Source: Zeus faber
Lineage: Eukaryota > Chordata > Actinopteri > Zeiformes > Zeidae
Direction: 5' to 3'
DNA length: 64,000 nucleotides
Assembly: GCA_960531495.1 (NCBI GenBank)
Contig: OY482854.1
Location: 13,191,621 to 13,255,620 of the forward strand
In this document: piece by piece, positions 44,616-55,555 of the stretch
Layout of the letters: every line of letters begins with the position of its first letter
How positions within the stretch are numbered: the stretch's first letter is position 1
Notes under the pieces: model-generated
Database searches by the model: none
What the model was told of the DNA's origin: nothing
The model's input: the letters and a program-made list of their open reading frames with translations, nothing else
Translations under genes and position numbers: made by a program

Positions 44616-44724
44616 GCATCTGCAGCCGGACCGCCGTTGCTGAGAAATAACTCCCAACCAGGATGACCGGCACGCGGCGTAGCAACAGCTACAAAGACAA
44701 CGCCGCTCCGCCCTCGCTCTGACT

Positions 44725-44887
44725 CCAGACTTCAAGCCTTCTCGCCTCGCAGCGAGGAGGTCGCGGGTTCGAAACCCCGGCAACCGCAGGTCCTTGGAGT
44801 TTGCACGTTCTCCCCTTGGCTCCGGTTCCCCCCCACCATCGAAAGACGGAGCAAGGCACCGGCAAAAGAGCTGGAGTCGGGGCCCCG

Positions 44888-44920
<33 letters not shown>

Positions 44921-45030
44921 GCGCTGCACCCGCGGCTGCCCACCGCTCCTAGGTACAGGATGGGTCAAATGCAGAGAATTTCCATTAATTCCCCCAGAGG
45001 GATTCATAAAGCATAATAAATAAATAGAAA
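44725..45030 (+). mobile_element. tRNA-like dispersed repeat, third sizeable copy, C-run inside
   Basis: GAGGAGGTCGCGGGTTCGAA (box-B-like), then GAGTTTGCACGTTCTCCCC, GGCTCCGGTTCCCCC and near the end AGGTACAGGATGGGTCAAAT followed by GCAGAGAATTTCC. The order matches the known repeat. A C31 run at 44888-44918 splits the copy. Confidence 0.75.
44888..44918. repeat. C31 homopolymer run
   Basis: Thirty-one consecutive C, inside the tRNA-like repeat. Confidence 0.95.
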
Positions 45031-45862
45031 TGATACAGAAATAACTCACCGCCGATTGCCGCTATTGACCAATCAGAATAGAGTATCCCTCAGAGCTCTA
45101 TAATAATTGAGTGACATTGATAACTATACTTTATCTTGACGCAAGTCCAACTTGTTTTTTTTTGTAAAGTTTCAAAGACGCGAAGAAGTTTTACTCGGAC
45201 GCCTGATAACTGCGTTTCCGGTTCCGAAACAGAGAACGAGCTGTACCGCCCTGGTTGACAACGGCACAACCAGACCGGGCAACATGGCCGCCGATGGCCC
45301 GAATCCAGGCTGCCAACAGTTGCAACTGGGCGACCGTCAACGTCACGGAGCGCCGGATGTTGTTTGCCCGGAAAGCTTGGAGATTGTAACTTCAACGTCT
45401 GTTTATTTGTCGTCACAGCAAGACTCCACGTGTGTGTGATTGCATTTTCACTCGTTTGACACTTTTCCAAGGCGAATTCCCCGTTAAAGTAAAACGCATT
45501 CCTGGAGGTAATAGACCCGAAGCACACAGCCAAAAAAAAATAATAAACGGTTTCTACTGTGTTACTTCACAGGACACCCACCGATGCCGCGTACGGCACT
45601 AAACCAAGAACTCCGCCCCTTTCCCGGTCGGCGTAGATGGGCTTTTCACCCGAAACCGTTTAAAGTCCCATTTCATTACGGAGCCAGAAAAACCCTCCGT
45701 CACTCCGGCTTTGATGTTTAAAACGTGCTTTTGCGTTCTGCGTCGGCGGCGAAGATCTGAATTTCAGGGAAGGAGGAAAAACGCCGCTCGAAATCCTCCT
45801 GAGTAAATCACTTAGGTTTGATCGCAACCGTGAATATCAACACTGTTAATACGTCCCTGAGA
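45031..45862. other. Stretch without gene, partly CpG-rich
   Basis: Includes 45165-45400 with several CpGs and no repeat. The 147-codon minus frame (45090-45533) has no recognised domain. Confidence 0.35.
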
Positions 45863-46182
<320 letters not shown>

Positions 46183-46229
46183 GCTGATGAAGGCCTCCAT
46201 TCAGGGTCATTAGTGCATGAGCATTAAAG

Positions 46230-46620
46230 TGGTGATCCATCAGATCGTCGTAATTGCATTTTTCTTTTTCTCTTTCGACGTCCATGTTTGCCGTCACCTT
46301 CATTCTTGTCTCTACACCTTTTCCTCCTTCTGATCATTACCATATTTGGTATTTTCGTGATGGGGATATTCGTCTGCTCTGCTTTTGATGAACGTTCATC
46401 CACATCAACAGCTCACTGCGACGCTGCTTTAGCAAAACCTACGGTGGCTGCTTTTCAGTGGCGGACCCCGCCACCAACAACGTTCAAACAGCTTATAGAG
46501 GATCACACGCAGAAAGCCAAGATGCTGAATGACTGTTTCTTATTAAGTGCCGGCTAAATAAATATGGGATCAATATCAAATGCACGATTTTTCTTTCACA
46601 AAATAATGGGATGGATTTTG
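46230..46620 (+). repeat. Dispersed repeat family B, copy 3 (longest)
   Basis: The core GTGGCGGACCCCGCCACCAA starts at 46459. Upstream CTTCTGATCATTACC and downstream TTATAGAGGATCACACGCAG, TGTTTCTTATTAAGTG, ATCAATATCAAATGCACG and CACAAAATAATGGGATGG match the two other copies. Confidence 0.65.
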
Positions 46621-47636
46621 CCGGGCGCGTATTTTCAGCAAAATTGTTAACGGCAGAAAGAACTCGGATCTGGTTCATTGAAGCTTATCTTCGATTTATT
46701 TACTCCACAGACGGAAATGGCAACTCGCACAGCGTGGCTTTAAGAAGATAGACTGTTTGTTTGGTAATTGTATGGTCATGTTTCTGTTACAGAAATGCAA
46801 TAAAATCAGGATTCGTGTCAACCTGTCGTGAATCCCCTTTTCTCACTCGCAACTAAAGTAAATTAAAGTTGCTGCTCATTAGGAGTAAACCACTCCTGAC
46901 ACCTCGATCATGCTGCACCCATTCCAGGGATGTTTGAACAAATTCTATAGCGCTCGCTGAAATATTAACATGCAACATAGCTCCATATAGTTCAAATGTG
47001 TCCCCGAAATATAATCTCCAAAACTGACAGATATACAAATAAATAAGAATATCTGCTCAAAATAGCAACAAATATAAACTCACGCTACACGACTTGAAAC
47101 TAATCTTGGAATGAAACTCAAAATGGAAAAAAAAAAGTTGGAAAAACTACAGAAACAATTACAAAATATAACTATTAAATAAAAGAAAATACTCAAAGAC
47201 AAATATGACCTGAATCCATGATAACTATCATTCCTCTGAACGCACAGCAGAGCAGCAGGTTAAAAAAAAAAAAAAAAAAAAGGTGGAAAAAGCGTCCACA
47301 CAGACAGAGTTGGTCGGGCGGCGGCGCGGCATTAAACGTCGTCTCCTTTACCATCATCCATTCAGTTCAAACAAATGATGGTGTCGGGATCCGTTTCATT
47401 ATCTCTCGACAAGTTCATTTTTTACATAAAAAATAAATAAATAAATAAAAATAAAGAAGCCGCCAGCTGGCGTGCGCATGCCGACGTGCTTAACCCTCCC
47501 CTCCAATAAAAAATAGAAATAAAAAAACTGCCTCTGAAGCATCACAAAAATGTAAATAAGGGCGATGGGGGGGAGATCATTTTAGATTTATTAAATGGAG
47601 TGTGGAATGGAATGGCAGTCTGGTCTAATGTTGCCG

Positions 47637-47640
<4 letters not shown>
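46621..47640. other. Stretch without gene
   Basis: AT-rich; a poly-A run at 47262-47281 and AATAAATAAATA text near 47430-47450. No gene. Confidence 0.4.

Positions 47641-47688
<48 letters not shown>
47640..47688. repeat. GT microsatellite
   Basis: Pure (TG)n of about 48 bp. Confidence 0.95.
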
Positions 47689-47689
<1 letters not shown>

Positions 47690-47759
47690 GGGGGTGAGCA
47701 GCTATTTTTAACTGGTGTCCCATTTCTTCTTTTTAAAATATTATGTGTGCGTTATCCAA

Positions 47760-48110
47760 AATTTCCGTTTGAAAGGAGCCCGGCGGTGTCGGAGTCCCGG
47801 CGAGACCATCCGACGACGCCTGACGGACGAGTTTGGAGGTAAAAAGTACGTACGATGCTCAGGCGCAGCGCAGATTTCGGGACTCCAGGGGGGGGTATCC
47901 CCGAAGTCCCGAAACGAGAGGTTCCAGAGAAACTGACGACGAGATGTATCGAAGTACGAAACCTTGCGGTGCAAAAAAACGCGATGATACGCATGGCGGA
48001 GCTGGAAGACGGATCGTCGTGATAAACGACGAGATGCGTTCGTTTTTTCCATTTTACACATTTAAACCACCAGAGGGCGGCATCGCCAACCCAACTTGAT
48101 TGATTGGACG
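47760..48110. other. CpG-rich segment with hairpin, decayed repeat at right
   Basis: Many CpGs. A hairpin at 47875-47914 has perfect 10-bp arms (TTTCGGGACT and AGTCCCGAAA). 48063-48105 (ACCACCAGAGGGCGGCATCG ... CTTGATT) resembles 52630-52665 and is likely the end of a dispersed repeat. The 88- and 106-codon frames show no domain. Confidence 0.4.
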
Positions 48111-48121
48111 TCGAAACCGCA

Positions 48122-48124
<3 letters not shown>

Positions 48125-48152
<28 letters not shown>
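48125..48152. repeat. Poly-A run
   Basis: A28, following the repeat end, so possibly a retroposed tail. Confidence 0.9.
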
Positions 48153-48154
<2 letters not shown>

Positions 48155-48694
48155 CACTGACTCTCTGGAATTATTTAAGGTGCATTTGAAGGCGGGTTTC
48201 TAAAGTCAGAAGCGGTATGATTTGCATTTTAAAACAAAAGACAGAACAAAAAATATAGAAGAAACGAGAACAACTCATTTGAAAGCGTTGGACTTTAATC
48301 CCTTCATTTCACTTAGTTCATTCTCTTTTCATATCTTTTCAAGGAATCTTCGACAGTCATAATCGGTTTTCATTCTAACTTTGTTAAAAAATATCTTCGA
48401 CTAGAACTTATAATTATAGAGAATAATATAATATACACTGTACTGTATAAATATAGCATATTTACAAATATATATAAACAATAACTGGCTAAATAAAAAA
48501 TAAAATAAATAAAGAAATAATAAAATAAATACAAATAAATTAATAATACATATAATATAATATAAAATACAGTACAAATATAGAATGTTTGGGTATTTCC
48601 CTGATAGATATGGCAAAGTCAGTTTCAGATTGAAAATAAGTTTCGACATCAAACTTTTAACCCTCCGAAAGTGTGTTAGAAACAGAAGGTTTGG
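48153..48694. other. AT-rich stretch
   Basis: Strongly AT-rich with AATAAATAAAT text at 48490-48560. No gene. Confidence 0.45.
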
Positions 48695-48893
48695 TTATAT
48701 TTAGTTATATTTAGTTATATTTAGTTATATTTAGCTGTATTTAGTTATATTTAGTTATATTTTGTTATATTTAGCTGTATTTAGCTGTATTTAGTTATAT
48801 TTAGTTATATTTAGTTATATTTAGCTGTATTTAGTTATATTTAGTTATATTTTGTTATATTTAGCTGTATTTAGCTGTATTTAGTTATATTTG
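48695..48893. repeat. 10-bp minisatellite with 90-bp higher-order repeat
   Basis: Twenty units of TTATATTTAG type with CTGTATTTAG and TTATATTTTG variants. The variant order repeats exactly after nine units, so a 90-bp block is present twice. Confidence 0.95.
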
Positions 48894-49724
48894 GAGCTAC
48901 TTCAATGCGTTCCGAGAATTTGTTTTATGAATTCTGTCATTACTAGTATCCTGCCCTTTTCACCTTTATATCAAATAATTAACTTTTCACAAACCATCTT
49001 TCCCAACCTGGACGTCTGAGGAGTGAGAGGCTTTTCCAACGATAAGCCAGGAGCGACCATCGCATTTATCTGGAATAAGGAGAGGAATGTTAAACGGGAT
49101 GGAAATTCTTTTCCAATTTTCGGAGCGCATTTGCCTCCTAAGCTGCGCGGCACCGGGCGATATCTGATACAAGCCACTTCCACAAGTTTCCTGCAGTTTC
49201 AATCATGCCTAATGTTTTTTTTTTTTCTCGATTCAAGGCAAGGTCGACTTGTCAAACTTTTTAAATTTCAAACAAAGACGAAACAAAAAAGTGTAACTTT
49301 TGTTGAGGGTGACCTGATTCAACTCAGTTTCACATCGTTCTGAGAGCTGATTTTTGTGGAGCAGACATGTTGAACGATACGAGCTGTGAGACTTTTGATG
49401 CCACGTGCCACGGTTTCCGTGCCGTAAGACGGGAATGAACATGGTGTAAATGCGCTGGATGGAGTTTTAAAGCATCAGGCTTTCTGTATTCGTTCATTCC
49501 ATTTGAAAAGGCGTGTGACCGAAGCATTTTGTATGAACTTTCCAAAACGTAATACATTTGAACATTATTATGTGATAACCAATGTAATAACGTATCTAAT
49601 AACCTTTTACATAAGGCAGTGGTAAATTACAAAATATAGATACATATACGGGTTACAAAATATACATTAAATTGGTACATATTTATCATAAAAAAAGTCA
49701 ATCCTTCAGTATGTTATAATCACG
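48894..49724. other. Stretch without gene
   Basis: The frame 49023-49343 contains FIWNKER, faintly like a LINE-1 3' ORF motif, but flanking residues do not follow the family pattern and I do not call it. T-run at 49216-49226. Confidence 0.35.
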
Positions 49725-50480
49725 TTATAGGTTATTAACAGGTAATAACTATGCAATAATATATGTAATAGTTATTGATATGCAGTAACCATGTAATATA
49801 CTATGGAATAGATTATCAACAGGTAATAAATATGTAATAGTTATTAATAGGTATTAACTATGTAATGATATACAGTATGAAATAGTTATTAATATGCAGT
49901 AACCATGTCAATCATATGTAATAGGTTATCAACAGGTAACTATGTAATAATATATGTATTAGTTATGAATATGCAGTAACCATGTTATATCATATGTATT
50001 AGGTTATCAACAGGTAACTATGTAATAATATATGTATTAGTTATGAATATGCAGTAACCATGTTATATCATATGTATTAGGTTATCAACAGGTAACTATG
50101 TAATAATATATGTATTAGTTATGAATATGCAGTAACCATGTTATATCATATGTAATAGGTTATCAACAGGTAACTATGTAATAATATATGTATTAGTTAT
50201 GAATATGCAGTAACCATGTTATGTAATATGTAATAGGTTAATAATAGGTAATAACTATGCAATAATATGTAATAGTTATTGATACGCAGTAACCATGTAA
50301 TATTATATGTAATGTTATCAACAGGTAATAACTATGTAATTGTTATTAGGTAATACAATGTAATATGTTATTAATATGTAATAACTGCAATAATATATGT
50401 AATAGTTATTAATACGCAGTGACCATGTCAAATTATACGGGATAGGTTAACAGGTAATAACCATGTAATAGTTATTACAA
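49725..50480. repeat. 78-bp AT-rich minisatellite
   Basis: Units contain GGTTATCAACAGGTAACTAT, AATATATGTATTAGTTATGA and ATGCAGTAACCATGTTATAT. The CAACAGG marker recurs at 49930, 50008, 50086 and 50164, exactly 78 bp apart. Those central units are nearly identical, and units toward both edges are diverged. Confidence 0.95.
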
Positions 50481-51060
50481 AGTTCAGCAAATTAGTGTTC
50501 TGTTTATTGTGTTTATTGCAAAAAGTGCCATGTTATTACCAAGTATGATACATAATAATTATAAAAGGACAAATTTGTCCAAAAGACTTGAGAAACTTCT
50601 GTTGCTTTAACAAATACAAAGTAAAGCTAAATGAAGCACCTTACAAAAACTGGTGATGCGGTCATTGTCACCGGAACCAGGAAATCATTTAAAGCTTTCT
50701 TATCGTATCACCTTCTCACCATAGTTTGTGTGCCGCGGATATGCGGAACAATTTGCAAAGTTCTAATTTGCCACGGCCATTCCCAACCTTGATCTTCGAG
50801 CTTATTTGCGTATTTCAATTTAAATATATTTGAATATATTATTCCATTTCAAAGGCACATATTTGCATTGAACTGTGTTCAAACTTCTTAATTTTGTAAC
50901 ATGACACCTTTGGAAATGAGGACTCTTCCTCACCTGTGGTCTCTGGGTGTGAAATAAAGCCTGATTGATATTATTCAAATTCTTCAAATTCTCCAAAACC
51001 TGAAAATACTGCGACTGGTAAACAGTGACTGGCAGACAAAAACTAAAACCCAATCTCACA
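50481..51060. other. Stretch without gene
   Basis: AT-rich, unique-looking. 50668-50725 resembles 3365-3405 (possible old dispersed repeat). Confidence 0.4.
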
Positions 51061-51300
51061 CCAGTACGGGGGGGGGTGGTGGTGGGGGTGGGGGACAGCA
51101 CCCTTTGAAGCCGGAACCATCAAATGACTTCACGCGTACCGCGTCACTTTGTAACGTGGGAATTATTCTCCCTGCGCGACTGATACCAGACAAACGACGC
51201 CACACCGGCCCCCAGCAGAAGCCGGTTCCCAAGGAGCCAAAACGAGGAAGAGGATGAGGAGGAGGAGGAAGATGAGGAGGAAGAGGAGCCTCGAGCGGCT
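51061..51300. repeat. G-rich and GAG-rich low-complexity segments
   Basis: 51067-51094 has runs of G (GGGGGGGGTGGTGGTGGGGG) able to form a quadruplex. 51243-51292 is GAGGAGGAAGATGAGGAGGA-type. Sequence between them is unique-looking. Confidence 0.8.
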
Positions 51301-51420
51301 CGGCCACAAAAGCCACCGAGACAGAAAAGGAAAGTCTAACAGACAGATGTTTAATGCTCTGGGTTTTCCCCCGGGAGAGAGAGAGAGAGAGATCTTCCAT
51401 ATGCACATGAGGAATGTATG

Positions 51421-51454
51421 TGCACGCACACCCACACCCACACCCACACACCCA

Positions 51455-51502
<48 letters not shown>
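51421..51502. repeat. CCCACA/AC array
   Basis: (CCCACA)n grading into (AC)n. Confidence 0.95.
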
Positions 51503-51504
<2 letters not shown>

Positions 51505-51597
51505 TAGACACAAGCATGCACACACTTGCGTCCACCGAAGTCCATGCACACACCCAGACTACACACAATGAGGAAGGACTCATACACAGAAACCGAT

Positions 51598-51760
<163 letters not shown>

Positions 51761-51883
51761 TTCTTCTTGTTTCATCTCCAGCGACAGAATGTGTCCTTTG
51801 TTGGACCCGGGTCACTGGGACTGTGGGAGCGGACATGAGTGGATGGACTTTCCTCCCGAGCCGCCACACATCTGACATCAGGC

Positions 51884-51885
<2 letters not shown>

Positions 51886-51939
<54 letters not shown>
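51886..51939. repeat. AC microsatellite
   Basis: Pure (AC)n of about 54 bp, the third AC array within 550 bp. Confidence 0.95.
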
Positions 51940-51945
<6 letters not shown>

Positions 51946-53262
51946 ATTCTAACATAGGTTTTTTTTATCCAAACTTCCAAAAGACTGGAGCGGCGACGGA
52001 GAAATATAGAGCGAGCGTCTGAACGAGAAATTAATATTTGATCCGCCGCACGCCGCTCTGCAGAGAGCTCTGCCTCGTACGCCTGGTTCCGGGAATGAAT
52101 ACATCACCACCAGCGACTGTCTGCCCACTTTGCAGCCAAACGCTTTAAGTGAACCGCAAGACGGTGCACAGGCCACTAAGTGGATGGAGAGGAACGTTCC
52201 GTTCTTCATAATTCACTTCAAAGACCCCCACAAAAGACTTGTTATTCTTCCTGTCGTGGCGTGGGTGGGGAGTTTGGTGGTCGTCAAACTCGGCTTCCTA
52301 ATTTCTCTAGCGTGTTTGAGAATATCGGAAGCCATTACTGGTCATTAATATTGATGGATTTTTCGGTTCTACGGCCCACGCAGGAGGACCGCATCACGCG
52401 ACCTGGTACGGTTCAGCAACTGTCGACTTCTCGGTGCTGGACTCCGCCCCCCCCCCCCCAGGGGATTCAAAAAAAGTGTTGTGTTATGATCTGAATTAAC
52501 TACGAATTACACTCAATACATGAAAAAAAATAGAAATAGAAACATTTTTCGGGGTGGAGCGTGACAAAACATTGAAGAAAGGATAACAATATCAACTAAA
52601 TGTACAAATTTTTCATCGACATACTTTCACCCCTTGAGGGCAGCATCACCAATGATCTTGATTAGAAGTCATGAAAAACAATAACGGTGCACATTGGAAT
52701 TTCAAATTATTTAAATTTAGACAACTATCTGCATTAAGAAGCAAATTTATTTCATAAAGAGATTGCTCACTGAAAGACAGGATTGAGTCATTGGATTGGG
52801 CTTTATCTTTCAAATAGATGAGAAAAAAAATGGGTTTTACAAATTGGAGCGATTTTATTAAGTTCTTCAATAATAATCAAACAAATAACGTCAGTGCATT
52901 ATTTGACAACAATGAAGATCTCAGTGGAAAACCGCCAACATTTTGAATTTGAATAAACGAGTTTGCAACTAAATCAACTGATTTAAGATCTTGATATGGA
53001 TTAGTTCATTTCGCACCAGATGCCGTGCGTACCCTACAGCGGGATGTTCTCAGAATGCCTCCCTTAAGAAGTTGCTCATTAAATCATCGCTTTTCCGCGA
53101 GACCGTCACAGCCATCACAATCCTTAAAATATGGCCGACATGGCGAATATCCCTCAAGAACAACCTGGCAGAGGACTTCAAACTCAAGAGGAAATATTGA
53201 TGTGCAGCTCTCTAGTGTGACTGACCGACAGTAACTGTGTCACAAGAGAAGTAGTTTGTTTT
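51940..53262. other. Stretch without gene
   Basis: 52020-52330 is moderately CpG-bearing and unique-looking. 52445-52459 is a run of C. 52630-52665 shares a repeat end with 48066-48105. No gene. Confidence 0.4.
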
Positions 53263-53446
53263 AGGCAAACTCAAGTTCAAAGATCAAGATTATAGCTTGG
53301 AGTTTTATTGATCAAAGTGGTTCTCAGCGTGGGGCCTGGAGACCCTCCAGGAGTCCTTTAAGAGGTTCTTGGGGGTACCCAGCCTGATTCAAAGTTAAAC
53401 TTCACTGTTATTTCATTGTTTAAAGAGACCTTAGCCCCATTAGTGA
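53263..53446 (+). mobile_element. Dispersed repeat family C, copy 2 (GATA-tailed)
   Basis: GGCAAACTCAAGTTCAAAGA, TTTTATTGATCAAAGTGG, TTCTCAGCGTGGGGCCTGG, CCTCCAGGAGTCCTTTAAGA and GTTAAACTTCACTGTTATTT, then AGACCTTAGCCCCATTAG, leading directly into a GATA array. It is the most complete copy of the family. Confidence 0.7.

Positions 53447-53541
<95 letters not shown>
53447..53541. repeat. GATA tetranucleotide array
   Basis: Pure (ATAG)n of about 95 bp forming the tail of family C copy 2. Confidence 0.95.
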
Positions 53542-53542
<1 letters not shown>

Positions 53543-53637
53543 AGTGTACACAACAAATATATGGCAATATACACTACACCTAATGATAAACAACAAATTT
53601 TACCTAAAATGGAGCAGAACATCAATGAAAAGAAACA

Positions 53638-54494
53638 ATGTTTCTCTGGTAGCGGGGTGTGGTTTTGGCTTCCTCTGCAGGTGGGGAGAGCCAGGACTGG
53701 CAACGGCAAGAGGATGCAGCTGCAGGAGATTGGGGTGATTTAGCAGAGTCTTGAAAGGCTGCTGAGGTGTCACCCCTCTCCCCCGACAGCGAGGCTGGGC
53801 TCCATCCCCGTTCGGCGACCGCAACGATAAGAGAGCTGTCACATCGGGCGCCACTGCGACAGCTCTCTTGTAGTTGAGGGGTATAGAGATGGACCAGGAG
53901 GCAGGTACAAAGGAAACGACTTTGCTGAGCGTTCATTTCTGTACTGAAATGTCACTGGTCTTTTCAGACCAACGGAAACTTAACTTGTGCGCACATGCTA
54001 CGTCACCACACAGGAATGGATCCCACCCTCGCTGTCAGGAGAGAGAGAGAGGTGACACCACAGCAGCTTTTTCCACGATAGTATGTTCCTGCAATAGAGA
54101 GGCTGCAGTGCTAGGACCGCATTCCTAGCACCCTAGGACCCTGGTTTTTTGTGACAGCGCCACTTAGCTAACTATAGTTTAAGGTTTTTCTTCCCACCCA
54201 TTTTCTGCCAAAGTACTTGTAGTTTTATGTACAAGCTTAGAGATGGTTCATTTAGGTATAAGGTAAGAGATGGTTAGGGTGTCGTCCATGTGTCCAAGGC
54301 GCCGTCACAAAAAACTAGGGTCCTAGAAATGCAGTCCTCAAACTGCAGCCCCCTCTATTGCAGGAACAAGCTACTCGCTTCTCAAGACTGTGAATTACCT
54401 CAATCTCCTGCAGCTGCGTCCTCTTCCGGTTGCCAGTGCTGGCTCTCCCCACCTGCAGATGGCACCAAAACCACACCCCACCACCACAGTTTCT
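53638..54494. mobile_element. Nested foldback element
   Basis: Three inverted pairs are nested and side by side. Outer A/A': 53638-53755 with 54376-54494; shared words are GGGGTGTGGTTTTGG, CTGCAGGTGGGGAGAGCCAG and GCAGCTGCAGGAGATTG. Inside it, B/B': about 53755-53812 with 54013-54080, containing GGTGTCACC and GACAGCGAGG. Next to that, C/C': about 54088-54162 with 54292-54365, containing CCTGCAATAGAG and TTTTTTGTGACRGCGCC. A perfect 12-bp hairpin (53829-53840 with 53858-53869) sits in the B loop. The folded strand would look like a cloverleaf. No coding capacity was recognised. The class is unknown to me; foldback-type or composite MITE is an inference. Confidence 0.75.
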
Positions 54495-55540
54495 TATCAA
54501 ACGGGGTCGGTGTGCTTTAACACGTCTCAAACTGAGGGTCCTTGATGTGAAAAAGGAACGTGCAGTGAAATACTCATGTCCAAATACTTCGGTGGCTGCA
54601 AAAAAGTGAAAAGCGGCTGATTATCCGTCTCCTTTTATTTGCTGAGCGGTGGCTAAACAGGGGTGTGTTTGTGCACCATCCGTCCGTGCACAAACACGGC
54701 CTGCAGTCGGTCAGCGCGGCTCCTCGTGTGGAGTGGAGTCTAATTAGAGAGGATAAACAGAGCACTTGTTTAAAGCCAATAAGAGCGCTCTGTCTCTTTG
54801 TTCAGCAGAAGAGGTCAGGGAGACGAGGTGAGGCGGGGAAATTAACGCAGTTGGAAAAATAAAAAAAGATCACAAATGAGCGTCTACCCTTCAGCCTGAT
54901 TAACCACGAATCCGAGAAACGACGAGTACAAAGCTGAAGTCCATTCAGTCCAATGGAGAGTCAGATTCCGCAAGTGAAATGCAATGAAAAGCGAATGTCC
55001 TGCAGCGCAAACTACTCTCCACCTGTTCTGCGGGAACAAAAAAAAACCAGCTCTCCCAGTTCCCCTGACATATTTTCCAAACTTCCAAACTTCCAAACTC
55101 AGACGCAGTTCATCCGGCGACCACAGGAGGGAGTATCTATCCGTCGGATGCGATTACAGATTTGGTGTGAAGCACGCTTTTGTGTTATTGCGTTTATTCT
55201 CCTGTTCCCCGTGATAAACAGCAGTTGAAGACCCGACGGGCAGAGCTCCCTGGTCGTCTGACGGTTCAAACCGAAAATGAAGATGTCTGAGATGTTTGAT
55301 CAAAGAAGGTTTCTTTTTTTTTTGTGAAAAGGCATCCTGCATTCAAGCCTGTAATAGGAGATAAAAGCAGGTGAGCGCAGCGAGACAAACATTAAACAGA
55401 CGCCTCGAACCGAGTGTTAAAATACGACAACCTCCAGCGGCGCCTCCACTGAGGAATAAGCGGGTTAAGAAAAACCCGCTTTTTCTGTTTATCCTGTCCC
55501 ACAAAGTGGTTCCAATGGGTGTGGTGGTGAATGGAGCGAA
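54495..55540. other. Stretch without gene
   Basis: About 1 kb. The segments 54660-54860 and 54940-55270 are complex and unique-looking. T10 run near 55313-55323. No gene. Confidence 0.4.
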
Positions 55541-55555
55541 TCCGAATCCATGAAG

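Noticed and set aside
49023-49343. FIWNKER word resembling a LINE-1 3' ORF
   Set aside because: Neighbouring residues do not follow the LINE pattern; probably chance.
49725-50480. Possible CRISPR-like array of 78-bp units
   Set aside because: Adjacent identical units without unique spacers; an AT-rich minisatellite.
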